From NCBI GenBank assembly GCA_015488885.1, contig WFMW01000018.1, positions 1 to 64,000 of the forward strand: 64,000 bases of DNA. Reading direction: 5' to 3'. A program made the translations under genes and the position numbers. The notes beneath the pieces were generated by a model that saw only the letters and a program-made list of their open reading frames with translations, was not told where the DNA came from and ran no database searches. Source of the stretch: Gammaproteobacteria bacterium. Lineage in GTDB: Bacteria > Pseudomonadota > Gammaproteobacteria > SZUA-229. Within the stretch, counting starts at the first letter, position 1, and the number at the start of each line of letters is the position of its first letter. Positions 8,992-17,690 of this stretch are shown piece by piece.

Positions 8992-10404
8992 TTAAAAATT
9001 CAGCTGGGTTCGCAATCCATAGGCGGTTAGGGTAGTGGCAAGCTGATTACCACCAGGATGGCGAATAAACTGCAAATCGGGTGAAACCGTAAACTGCCTG
9101 TTAATCCGGTAACGGTAAAAAAGCTCAACAAGCTGTTCAGCACCACTGCGATGAAACCCCACAGGTGTCGTTGATGCCTGTTTGTATGCATCACTAATGA
9201 ATAAGCCACCAACCGCCAGACCTATCGCATCATTGCCCCGATTCCAGTAACTTCCTCCAACATCAACACCAATGGTTAAAGCCCGGTCAAATTTCACCTG
9301 ACCTTCAGTTTGCTGTCCATAACGGGCAAACAGAGTTGCATAGTCAGCAACCTTCTGGTCAATGCTTAATCCCAGACCCGCGTGCGTTTGTCGTTCACCA
9401 TACAAATTTTCACCCCGACCATTCTGCCAGTAATACACACGATAGTTACCACTCAGACCGACAAAGGGATTCTGATGCGTTGTTGCCTGCACAATAACAA
9501 AAGGTCTGGATAACGAGTTTTCAAAACTGGCGCCTTCACCGGCACCAAAAACCCCTATCGACAATGTGTATTGCTCAGGTTTTAATTTATTATTAACCCA
9601 CGCCAGGCGAAAACCCGGGGTAAAACCAAAATCATCAACACCAATATCGCCACCCACATCCAGCAACGGATTATGAAGAAATGCCTGGTTAATAAAACCC
9701 TGTGTTTCATCATCAGCAATAGTATTCTGATCAAAAAAAACGAATGGGTCGATTTTGCCAAAGTTAAATTCCAGATGTTGGCGTGAAAGATCTGAATTAC
9801 CCCCCAGAGGTAAGGGTACTTTTAACTGATACCATAACTGTGCCAGCAATACCGTACTGTCTGAAGTATCCGTCCCCGGGCGTTGAAAACTGGTGCTGTT
9901 AACGGAAGCAAACGCACCACCCGGATTTTCTAAACCGGTTCCCTGCCCCATACGAAAATGGGTAAATAGAAAACCTTCTGCTGAACCAATACTCCCGGCA
10001 GGTAAACTCACGGTTACATCTCCACGATAATTTAATTGTGAAGGTTTATGGTTGACAGCAGGTTCACCCGATACGCCCTGTGCAGCCATAGTAAAACCGG
10101 CACTGGCCTCTATACCCTGAAGAGTTTCAATCGTCCGTGCCGCTTTCCGATGACTATTCGCCAGTGACTCAACCGCTTTTAGACGGGCTGAAAGTTCGGG
10201 CTCATCATTACTGATATACGGTTTATCCAGTGATTTATTTAGTTGGACATTTTCTGACTCCAGTTTTTTGATGCGCTGTTCCATCTGTCGAAGTCGTTTT
10301 TCCAGTGTGGTCGGTGAATTTTCCGCCATTACCGGCAGACTCAGACTGATCATCAATACAACGGTAATAATGCTGAACAGATTGCGCTGAGACAAACATA
10401 GCAT
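8992..10404 (-). CDS. OprB-like outer-membrane porin inside the ftr operon
   Basis: 470 aa. A signal peptide ends near VMAENS, a short coiled-coil segment follows (LEKRLRQMEQRIKKLESEN), then a long beta-rich domain with the features of carbohydrate-selective porin OprB, ending in the classical outer-membrane C-terminal phenylalanine (RTQLNF). It starts two bases after the P19 stop, so the two are tightly coupled. A porin between ftrA and ftrB is not part of the standard four-gene system. It may let ferrous iron or an iron chelate through the outer membrane, or a co-transported anion; substrate cannot be read from the sequence. Confidence 0.85.
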   Translation of the reverse strand: MLCLSQRNLFSIITVVLMISLSLPVMAENSPTTLEKRLRQMEQRIKKLESENVQLNKSLDKPYISNDEPELSARLKAVESLANSHRKAARTIETLQGIEASAGFTMAAQGVSGEPAVNHKPSQLNYRGDVTVSLPAGSIGSAEGFLFTHFRMGQGTGLENPGGAFASVNSTSFQRPGTDTSDSTVLLAQLWYQLKVPLPLGGNSDLSRQHLEFNFGKIDPFVFFDQNTIADDETQGFINQAFLHNPLLDVGGDIGVDDFGFTPGFRLAWVNNKLKPEQYTLSIGVFGAGEGASFENSLSRPFVIVQATTHQNPFVGLSGNYRVYYWQNGRGENLYGERQTHAGLGLSIDQKVADYATLFARYGQQTEGQVKFDRALTIGVDVGGSYWNRGNDAIGLAVGGLFISDAYKQASTTPVGFHRSGAEQLVELFYRYRINRQFTVSPDLQFIRHPGGNQLATTLTAYGLRTQLNF

Positions 10405-10406
10405 GA

Positions 10407-10964
10407 TTAATAACCGCCACGTTTACCAATGCCGGCGTAGATAAAGTTATATTCCACATCAAATGTTTTGAACCACGGACGAACACCGGTAAGGCGATCT
10501 GTATGGCGTCCAAAATGTTCACAACCGGGTTTAACATCTGCATTAGGCGGGTAAATAGTGAATTTAACTTTGTATTTACCCGGCCCCATCAACTTGACAT
10601 TATCACCATAATGCGGGCCATCATTCGCCACCATTGGCATAAAATCACCTTTTATATGTTTATCAGAACCCTGTTTAGTGACATCATATTTCACATGTAG
10701 ATAAGGTATCCAGTCGCCCTCAGCAAATCCATTAGCGTTAATATCAAGCGCATGAATATCGGCTTCCAGATGAATATCTGATTTTTCAGAAGGCCGCATC
10801 ATCCCCGCGGGTTCCATACGTACTGGCTGCAAATAAATGGCGGCAATTTCCATACCATTACGCTGCTCCGGGACACCAACCGGATATTCTACTGACCATG
10901 CTGGCATACCAATAGAATATAAACAGAGTGTTAACAGAACATTTTTAATATTAAAGTAAGACAT
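10407..10964 (-). CDS. ftrA: P19/FtrA-type periplasmic iron-binding protein
   Basis: 185 aa with a signal peptide (cleavage after PAWS) and the immunoglobulin-like P19/Tp34 fold. Conserved landmarks include EADIHALD, GDWIPYLHVKYDV, GDFMPMVANDGPHYG and CEHFGRHTDRLTGVRPWF, which contain the His, Met and Glu residues that bind iron/copper in the P19 family. It is the first gene of the operon ftrA-porin-ftrB-ftrC-ftrD. A Fur-box-like sequence lies 27-48 bp upstream of its ATG, which fits iron-starvation control. Confidence 0.92.
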   Translation of the reverse strand: MSYFNIKNVLLTLCLYSIGMPAWSVEYPVGVPEQRNGMEIAAIYLQPVRMEPAGMMRPSEKSDIHLEADIHALDINANGFAEGDWIPYLHVKYDVTKQGSDKHIKGDFMPMVANDGPHYGDNVKLMGPGKYKVKFTIYPPNADVKPGCEHFGRHTDRLTGVRPWFKTFDVEYNFIYAGIGKRGGY

Positions 10965-10990
10965 AACACAGCTCCATAAATACGAATATA

Positions 10991-11012
10991 CATGATAATT
11001 ATTATCGTTCGT
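10991..11012 (-). promoter_or_regulatory. Fur-box-like operator of the ftr operon
   Basis: On the minus strand the sequence reads acgaacgataataattatcat, closely resembling the 6-1-6 Fur box (consensus built from GATAAT hexamers). It lies just upstream of ftrA in an AT-rich promoter region. A wider imperfect symmetry (tacgaa at 10981-10986 and ttcgta at 11008-11013) encloses it. Regulation by Fur is inferred from sequence and from the iron-uptake context. Confidence 0.65.
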
Positions 11013-11107
11013 ATATTATAGATTAATGATATATTTGTCAAACAGACTGATAGAGTAAGGTGTAATTAGCACCAGTTCAAAATGCCAACTATATGTAACA
11101 AGCCTTA

Positions 11108-11177
11108 CCGTTAACTTAAGCCCAAGCGGTTAACTTAAGCCCAAGCGGTTAACTTAAGCACAGGCGGTTAACTTAAG
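11108..11177. repeat. Four 19-bp direct repeats (iteron-like)
   Basis: The core ggttaacttaag (first copy cgttaacttaag) starts at 11108, 11127, 11146 and 11165, an exact 19-bp period. The 6-bp spacers are cccaag, cccaag and cacagg. Each core contains two palindromic hexamers, GTTAAC and CTTAAG. The array lies about 120-190 bp upstream of the large secreted protein gene. It could be an operator array or simply a slippage-born repeat. Confidence 0.9.
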
Positions 11178-11237
11178 TCCGATAATTGAAACAGTCGCCT
11201 TCTCTCACAAATCAACTATAATTAGACTGATTGTCTA

Positions 11238-11254
11238 TTTACAAATATTTACAT
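11238..11254. promoter_or_regulatory. Paired TTTACAA/TTTACAT direct repeat (10-bp period)
   Basis: TTTACAA at 11238-11244 and TTTACAT at 11248-11254 repeat the arrangement found at 4543-4559. It lies 43 bp before the proposed start of the GEVED protein gene, where an activator site or -35 region would be expected. Confidence 0.3.
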
Positions 11255-11297
11255 AAAAAATTCATAATAAAAATAATTGGTTATATCTATAAGAACG

Positions 11298-14200
11298 ATG
11301 AGAATGCGAAACAATTATCGCCTGCGGGTATGGTTAGCCGGTATCTGTCTGCTTTTCAGCCAGAATATTCTAGCTATTAATGTGGTGGATGTTGCCACCG
11401 GCGGGATTACCCCTGCCATGCTGGCATCGGTATTACAGGGTGGTGGCGTAACCATTTCTAATCTTACAGTTACCCATGTGGCAGGGTGCAATTCAAACGC
11501 TGGTGTGGGGATATTTACACAGGGTACCTCTCCAACCGGCCCCGGACCTGTCCTGGCTGTGCCAACGGGGGTTATCATTTCAAATGGAGCATTTAATGCT
11601 TCAGTAAACCCGTTGAACTCAGCAAATAACAGAGCAGATTCAACTAACCTTTTATGTTCAGGCACAGCCAGTGATACCGATATGAGATCACTGGAACCCG
11701 CAACGGTTAATGGTGAATATGCCGCCATTGAATTTGATGTTACTCCTCAGTATGCAACATTAGCTATTCCATTTCAGTTTGGTTCAGATGAATTTCCTGA
11801 ATATGTCTGTACCGCTTTTAATGATGTTGTCGGTATTTTTGTCAGCGGAATGGGTATTAACGGGCCCTATTCTGGTAGTTTAAAAGCAGAGAATTTTGCT
11901 AAAACAGCTTCCGGTGATTTATCATCGATCAACTGGGTAAACACAGGTGTTGTTGGACAGTATGGAAACATTACTTCCTGCGGCAGTTTGCTGAATGCCC
12001 CCTATTACACCGATAATAGCAATGGTAATCCACTTGGTGGAAATACAACGGTTGCAACGACTAACACAAATCTTCAGGTTGATGGCTATACCAATACCTT
12101 ATATAAACCGATTAGCGTTGTACCCGGTCAGACCTACCACGTTAAAATAGCCGTTGCAGATGCGGGCGATCGGATCTATGACTCATCTGCTTTCATTCAG
12201 CCAATCTTTAGCAGTGGTACATTTAGTGGTTTTGATTTTGGCGACGCTCCGAACAGTTATCAGACATTAACATCAAATGGTGGAGCCAGCCACGGTATTA
12301 ACGGTGCTATCTATATGGGAAATAATGCGCCGGATACAGAGGTTACCGGCTCACCTTCCATCAATGCAGATGCGGATGATATTAGCGGAATTGATGATGA
12401 AGATGGTATTAGTTCTTTTCCGTTGCTGACCACCTCAGCAAGCAGTTATAGCGTAACGGTAAAAGTTACTAATAACACAGGAAAAAATGCCCGGCTTGTC
12501 GGCTGGATAGATTTTAATAAAAACGGTCGCTTTGATGCAACGGAAGGTGCTAGTCTGTTTGTACCCAGCGGGATGAACGGTACTAATGTCACCCTGAACT
12601 GGACGGGTTTAACCGGCCTGGTTGCCGGTAAAACCTATGCACGTTTTCGGCTATCTACCGACAATAATTTATCAACCTTATTGCCAGGCAGCACCCTGTC
12701 TGATGGTGAGGTGGAAGATTATCCGGTTACTATTTATGGGGTAAAATTCACTAAATATACCAGTACTAACCCCACCTGTAATGATACCCTGACAACCTTA
12801 ACTGTTGCACCCGGCAGCAGTATTTATTATTGCTACACAGTAACGAATCCGAATACTATTCCGTTTACGATAAACCCCGGTAATACCAGCGACGATCATG
12901 GGCATAATCTGTCTGCGCTGGAGCAGAACTATTCGCCTGGTGCCAGTAAAACAGTAATTATTGGCCCTATTCTGGCAGGCAGTAGCCAGTTGCCTGATGG
13001 CGGTACCACGGTTAATACGGCACAGGTAATTGCGACATTCGGCAGCAATAATACGACCCACATTGCGAGCGCAACGGTGACCGTTATTAAAAACCCACCA
13101 GCCAGTGGTATCAAACAGCTTTACCTTGATACGCTTAATGGCACACCTGAACTTACCCGAGTGGTTCCCCAGAATAATACCCGAAGCAGTAATATAAATG
13201 CAGGCCAGTCAATGAGCATTAATCAGCTTATTCATTTTCAACTTCCTTTTGTTATTAGTAGCGGCAGTACGGTAAATATTAAATTATGGTTGCGTAATCG
13301 TGGCGGCAGTGGCAATCGTACAGCACAGGTGACTTTGTATCATGGTCAAACCGGTACTTTGATTGGCAGTGCCTCACAAACCTGGACAGGACGACAATAT
13401 TTAAGCTTTCCCGTCAGTATCACAGGTGCCCAAACTTTTGCCAAGGGTGATTTTATCCGGCTTGTTATTAAAAACATTAGTAGTAATGGTCGGGATATTC
13501 GCATCGAATCCATAAAAAACGGTAATATTTCACAATTGCAGATACAGACAACAACCGTCATTAATGTTGATAGTATAAAAGTCTATTCAACCGCATGGCC
13601 AGCAACAACGAGCTTTCCCTCCTATAAACCGGGTAGTACGGTATTTATCCGTGCATCTGTCAGTGATCCGTTTGGTTATGCCGATATCAATAGTGCTACC
13701 ATGACATTAACTGATTCTGCGGCGGGGCTTGTGCTGAATAATGTGAGCATGACATCAGTTGCTACCCCATCTGGTTCAAGCCGGGTGTATGAATACGCCT
13801 ACACGATTCCAGCCGCACCACAGGGAATCTGGACAATTAAGGTTAAGGCGAATGAAGGCACAGAAGGAAAAATTTCACACACAGCTCAGGCTACCATGGT
13901 TGTTGGATTACCAGCCATTACTATCAGTAAAAATACCGCAGTGTTATCCGACCCGGTTAATACCTCAAAACCAAAATCCATACCTGGTTCAATTATAGAA
14001 TATACGGTTAATATCAAAAACTCGGGGTTTGGTTATGTGGATGCAAATTCAATTGTTATTACCGACCCTGTGCCGGCAGGTACAACTTTTTATTTTGGTA
14101 ACCCACTAAAGCCGGTTACGTTTATTGATGGAGCAACGCCAAGTGGAATCAGTGGAATCAACATTAGCAGTCTGGCCAGCACCACAGATGATATTGATTT

Positions 14201-14372
14201 CTCCAATGATGGTGGTACAACATTTATAACGCCACAGGTTGACAGTAATGGTTTTGATATAACAGCACCGCCAATTAATTTTATTCGTATAAACCCTAAG
14301 GGTATATTTAATGGTAGTGACGGTATTAATCAACCATCAATGAACATCAAGTTTAGAGTTCGGGTAAATTAA
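11298..14372 (+). CDS. Large secreted protein: choice-of-anchor L, GEVED and DUF11-like domains
   Basis: About 1024 aa from the ATG at 11298 (an upstream TTG and an ATG at 11304 are alternatives). A signal peptide (VWLAGICLLFSQNILA) leads into a choice-of-anchor-L type domain over roughly residues 20-300, with the typical IEFDVTPQYATLAIPFQFGS and SDEFPEYVC region. Next comes a GEVED domain (FDFGDAPNSY to LSDGEVEDYP, about 315-480). The middle is beta-rich and unassigned. The C-terminus resembles a DUF11/isopeptide-type repeat (SIPGSIIEYTVNIKNSG, ITDPVPAGT). No transmembrane or PEP-CTERM tail is visible, so the protein is probably released or exported by another route. Likely surface or matrix role; the exact function is unknown. 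Confidence 0.8.
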   Translation: MRMRNNYRLRVWLAGICLLFSQNILAINVVDVATGGITPAMLASVLQGGGVTISNLTVTHVAGCNSNAGVGIFTQGTSPTGPGPVLAVPTGVIISNGAFNASVNPLNSANNRADSTNLLCSGTASDTDMRSLEPATVNGEYAAIEFDVTPQYATLAIPFQFGSDEFPEYVCTAFNDVVGIFVSGMGINGPYSGSLKAENFAKTASGDLSSINWVNTGVVGQYGNITSCGSLLNAPYYTDNSNGNPLGGNTTVATTNTNLQVDGYTNTLYKPISVVPGQTYHVKIAVADAGDRIYDSSAFIQPIFSSGTFSGFDFGDAPNSYQTLTSNGGASHGINGAIYMGNNAPDTEVTGSPSINADADDISGIDDEDGISSFPLLTTSASSYSVTVKVTNNTGKNARLVGWIDFNKNGRFDATEGASLFVPSGMNGTNVTLNWTGLTGLVAGKTYARFRLSTDNNLSTLLPGSTLSDGEVEDYPVTIYGVKFTKYTSTNPTCNDTLTTLTVAPGSSIYYCYTVTNPNTIPFTINPGNTSDDHGHNLSALEQNYSPGASKTVIIGPILAGSSQLPDGGTTVNTAQVIATFGSNNTTHIASATVTVIKNPPASGIKQLYLDTLNGTPELTRVVPQNNTRSSNINAGQSMSINQLIHFQLPFVISSGSTVNIKLWLRNRGGSGNRTAQVTLYHGQTGTLIGSASQTWTGRQYLSFPVSITGAQTFAKGDFIRLVIKNISSNGRDIRIESIKNGNISQLQIQTTTVINVDSIKVYSTAWPATTSFPSYKPGSTVFIRASVSDPFGYADINSATMTLTDSAAGLVLNNVSMTSVATPSGSSRVYEYAYTIPAAPQGIWTIKVKANEGTEGKISHTAQATMVVGLPAITISKNTAVLSDPVNTSKPKSIPGSIIEYTVNIKNSGFGYVDANSIVITDPVPAGTTFYFGNPLKPVTFIDGATPSGISGINISSLASTTDDIDFSNDGGTTFITPQVDSNGFDITAPPINFIRINPKGIFNGSDGINQPSMNIKFRVRVN

Positions 14373-14402
14373 GTTGAGATAGTCTTATTTTTAATAATAT
14401 TC

Positions 14403-16901
14403 CTATGCAGCCAGTGAATGAATAACTTTTCCTAAAGCAAAATCGAAAGCAGAGTGATCGGCAATGAGTTTTGAGCGACCATCATTTAATTCTTCTATAA
14501 ATTGACTGGCATCTTTTTCTATTACCTTAACACCACGACGATCAACAAATATGAGTCTGGCCGATTCTGTTAAGATCACTGATAGTTTTAAGCGACGTAC
14601 AGCTCTACCTTCACCATTGTATATTTCATACCAGTCACCGGGACGTGCCTGGTTACCAAGTTGTGCAATTTTATCTTTTGCCAGATTGATTTTTTCCTGT
14701 ACAGTTTGAGCTTCACTGTCAAGAGCTTCATCATTATCCTTGATTTCGATAAATATTTTATCTTCATTGTCGTTATGTTGATTACCCGCTGAATCGCTGG
14801 TTTTATCAACAAATGACAGAACATTATCCAGAGACGATTCATCTGCAACAGATGATAATTGCTGGTCTTTTTCCTGAATAATCTTAAAGTCGTAATCATC
14901 AATCATATTTTTAAATATATGATCCAGTAAAGTTATCTGATGATTAACTTCTTTTTGTTCCTGATCGGTTTGAGACAGCTCATCATTCACCGCCTCTATA
15001 AGAGCCTGATGATTATTTTTTAATAACATATATTGTGTTTTTTCATTAACGGGTTGCACACATTTAAGAAGTAGTTTTAGTAAGAGTACCGATTGTAGCC
15101 ATTCAATACTATCTTTGCCTTTTTTGATATATTGATTTAACATCAATGTTGACCAGTGTTTTAACACCAGAGGACGAATTTTCCTCGGTAGTTTTTTTCG
15201 GGATGAAAGAATTTTCAGTTTACCCACCACGACTTCACGCGCATGCGCTTTGATAATGGCACGCTGTTCAGCCCGTTCAGTTTCTTTAACCAGTTTTTCC
15301 TCATTAGAAATTAATTGCTGTAGTGATTCAACCGCTTCTTCAAAGACAGCCATGTCAATGTCAAAGGTATCGATTATATGGTTTACAATAAGTTCTAGCT
15401 CACCATAAACGCGATCGGCTTCACTGGTTATGCCTTTACCAGCATCTGTCACCAGATTTAAAACATGTCGTGCTGGATGATTTTCGTGGGTAAATAAAGA
15501 CTGGTCAAGCATAGCAACTTTTATAACAGGTATCTGTAAGCGCATAATCAGACTACTAATAACCTTAGAGATACTTTCATCACTGGTAATGGCATTAAAC
15601 ATCATACCAACAAAATCGATACTTCTTTCATCAAGCACATTTACCTGTTTATCAACAATCCCACCGTTCTGTGTGCCAATGTCAGCAAGTAATTCACGTT
15701 TAATTGACTCCGCATCAATTAACTGAGTATTAATCGTTCTTTGTGGTATTTCTCCGTCAGTATTGTCTGATGTGGCTGTGGTTTCCTGCATTAAGTTATG
15801 TTGCAACCGAGATAAAGCCAGCATAACTTCATTACGTTTATAATAATGTTTTCCATCTGCTGCAGTCTGACTGGCTAATCTGGAGAAAGAATCAGGAATG
15901 CCGGGGCCCTGTATTACTGCATCACCATTTAAAAACTGGGTAATAACCTGGCTGGTTTTATTGTATAGCGGATTATTAACAAAACTATCCTGACTATTCT
16001 TAAATAGCCCCGCAGCAGTCTGATTATTGCATGATTCGTCGTTGTCTGAATGATTGCTTGCTGATGAAAAAGCTGATGCATTATGCTCTGTACTGGCAGA
16101 ACCACCATGATAATCTTTTTGTTGATGCTGGTTGATATTTTCGTTATATACTTCACCGGATTTTCTGACTACTTTTGGGGTGTTTTCTGTATCTTCCTCA
16201 TCGTCAAAAAAGACATCGTCTTTTGAGGTTTTAAGCACGATTTCAGGCAATACGCCTGCATCAATGAATAATTTATTTAATGCTTTATAGAGTACCCCAA
16301 GTTTACTGTTTATTGAATCATTATACAGGCGAAACAAAATTAATTTTGTTTCTATACTCTGATCCATGTCAATAAGTGTTCGAGAATATATTTCACATAA
16401 ACTTTTCGGTTCGATAGACGTTTTGTCAAACACATCAACAGCATTAATTTCCAGATATTCCAGACGTGCCTGGAGATGATTAATTTCATCACTGAATCTA
16501 TTCATTGCCTGTGAATGCATTGTGGTTATGGCCACCATTTCTTCCATCTCATCCTGACCGACCAGGCTAAGCTCATCATTACTGGAAGATGTTACCGGGG
16601 TTTCGTTATTTGCCCCGAGTGATTGATTTAAGGTAACGAAAAACTGGTTTTTTATTGTTGACTGATGTTTGTTGAGAAACTGAATGGTATCCAGATAAAG
16701 CATCTGTTTTTTATTGGAGCTGGCTTTTTCAGAAAGTCTGAATAAGCGGTCACCCGCTGTTTTAAGCATTTGATTTATTAAAATTATCAAATGCTCATTC
16801 AGGCAGGTATAAAGATTTTCAACCAGCGTGTTGTAGTCTTTCTGTACCGGCGTTGAAGTAGCTGAAGAGGTAAGTACCGACGATTGACTATATGGACTCA
16901 T
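14403..16901 (-). CDS. DUF1631 family protein (832 aa)
   Basis: A long, mostly helical cytoplasmic protein. The N-terminal part (LYTCLNEHLIILINQML, LFRLSEKASSNKKQMLYLD) and the block around VDKQVNVLDERSIDFVGMMF with LQIPVIKVAMLDQSLF are hallmarks of DUF1631. The C-terminal ~100 residues (RPGDWYEIYNGEGRAVRRLK, then RLIFVDRRGVKVIEKDA) resemble the PilZ-like beta domain often found at this family's end, which suggests but does not prove c-di-GMP binding. The start at the ATG at 16901 has a GGAG Shine-Dalgarno eight bases upstream. It is convergent with the GEVED gene, 30 bp apart. Confidence 0.8.
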   Translation of the reverse strand: MSPYSQSSVLTSSATSTPVQKDYNTLVENLYTCLNEHLIILINQMLKTAGDRLFRLSEKASSNKKQMLYLDTIQFLNKHQSTIKNQFFVTLNQSLGANNETPVTSSSNDELSLVGQDEMEEMVAITTMHSQAMNRFSDEINHLQARLEYLEINAVDVFDKTSIEPKSLCEIYSRTLIDMDQSIETKLILFRLYNDSINSKLGVLYKALNKLFIDAGVLPEIVLKTSKDDVFFDDEEDTENTPKVVRKSGEVYNENINQHQQKDYHGGSASTEHNASAFSSASNHSDNDESCNNQTAAGLFKNSQDSFVNNPLYNKTSQVITQFLNGDAVIQGPGIPDSFSRLASQTAADGKHYYKRNEVMLALSRLQHNLMQETTATSDNTDGEIPQRTINTQLIDAESIKRELLADIGTQNGGIVDKQVNVLDERSIDFVGMMFNAITSDESISKVISSLIMRLQIPVIKVAMLDQSLFTHENHPARHVLNLVTDAGKGITSEADRVYGELELIVNHIIDTFDIDMAVFEEAVESLQQLISNEEKLVKETERAEQRAIIKAHAREVVVGKLKILSSRKKLPRKIRPLVLKHWSTLMLNQYIKKGKDSIEWLQSVLLLKLLLKCVQPVNEKTQYMLLKNNHQALIEAVNDELSQTDQEQKEVNHQITLLDHIFKNMIDDYDFKIIQEKDQQLSSVADESSLDNVLSFVDKTSDSAGNQHNDNEDKIFIEIKDNDEALDSEAQTVQEKINLAKDKIAQLGNQARPGDWYEIYNGEGRAVRRLKLSVILTESARLIFVDRRGVKVIEKDASQFIEELNDGRSKLIADHSAFDFALGKVIHSLAA

Positions 16902-17297
16902 ATCAAATGCTCCAAAACAACTTGATTACAAAGTAACCATAAATATTCTGGTAAAATATTAAAAAATAGCTGAAATCGCTATTTATAATTTAATAATCCA
17001 GTCAAATATTTAATGATTATTTATTGTTTTAAGCATTTTTTCTGTTTGTTGTGAGGGTTCGTTCAAACAGATGTAAGTAATGAATTACGTTAACTCTACT
17101 TTGTATATTATTGATATTTAATGATTATACTTATTTTAAAGGCAGTTGAAACTAAAAGGCCACCTGTTAATGTAGTAACTATAGAGAAACCTTGACGAAA
17201 TTTCAACAAAAATTGTGAATACTCAACAGCTATTTCACGATGAACTGACAGACGGTATATAACTGATAAATAATCCGACAGTTTTTATGATTAATGA
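16902..17297. other. AT-rich intergenic region, no gene seen
   Basis: This 396-bp stretch lies between the DUF1631 gene and the SemiSWEET gene, both on the minus strand. It is strongly AT-rich and stops are frequent in all frames. It should contain the promoter of the DUF1631 gene near its left end. I see no convincing hairpin, repeat or small ORF. Confidence 0.5.
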
Positions 17298-17555
17298 TTA
17301 ATTATTCTTATCAAATAAAAATTTAAAAATAATCAACAATGTACTCATTAAAAAAATTAGTGCAGCACCAACCAGTAACGGTGTATTACCAGTTATGGAA
17401 GCCTGCAATACCCAGAAGCCATTACCAATAACCGATAATATGAGCATCGATAGAGAAAGATCACGAGTCTTTCTGCTTTGTAATGCCTTAATGATTTGTG
17501 GTACCAGAATCAAGGTACAAAAAAATGATGCCAGCCAGCCAGATATAACTTCCAT
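17298..17555 (-). CDS. SemiSWEET-type PQ-loop small transporter
   Basis: 85 aa, three predicted transmembrane helices. The first helix contains the PQ motif (LILVPQIIKALQSRKTRDLS) that defines the PQ-loop/SemiSWEET family, and the second carries SVIGNGFWVLQASI. Bacterial SemiSWEETs work as dimers and move sugars passively across the inner membrane. The length matches the family (85-100 aa). It stands alone, divergent from the AgcS symporter gene 136 bp away. Confidence 0.88.
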   Translation of the reverse strand: MEVISGWLASFFCTLILVPQIIKALQSRKTRDLSLSMLILSVIGNGFWVLQASITGNTPLLVGAALIFLMSTLLIIFKFLFDKNN

Positions 17556-17690
17556 AAATTTTCTCTTAGAAATAGAACAGGCTAATAATACTAAAATTAA
17601 CAGTATCTATTTCATCTATTTTTAATGGCTAATTAAATGATAGGATACGAATAAAATTAACATCGTCTGAAAACTTAAATAAACCTTCTG

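Larger units (their letters stand above)
10965..11297. other. Divergent regulatory region between ftrA and the GEVED protein gene
   Basis: This 333-bp non-coding region separates divergent genes. It holds the Fur-box-like site near the ftrA side, four 19-bp tandem repeats in the middle and a TTTACAW pair near the right-hand gene. No small gene was seen. Confidence 0.6.

Noticed and set aside
11108-11177. Could the 19-bp repeats be a CRISPR array?
   Set aside because: Spacers are only 6 bp and nearly identical, the repeats are too short and no cas gene is present.
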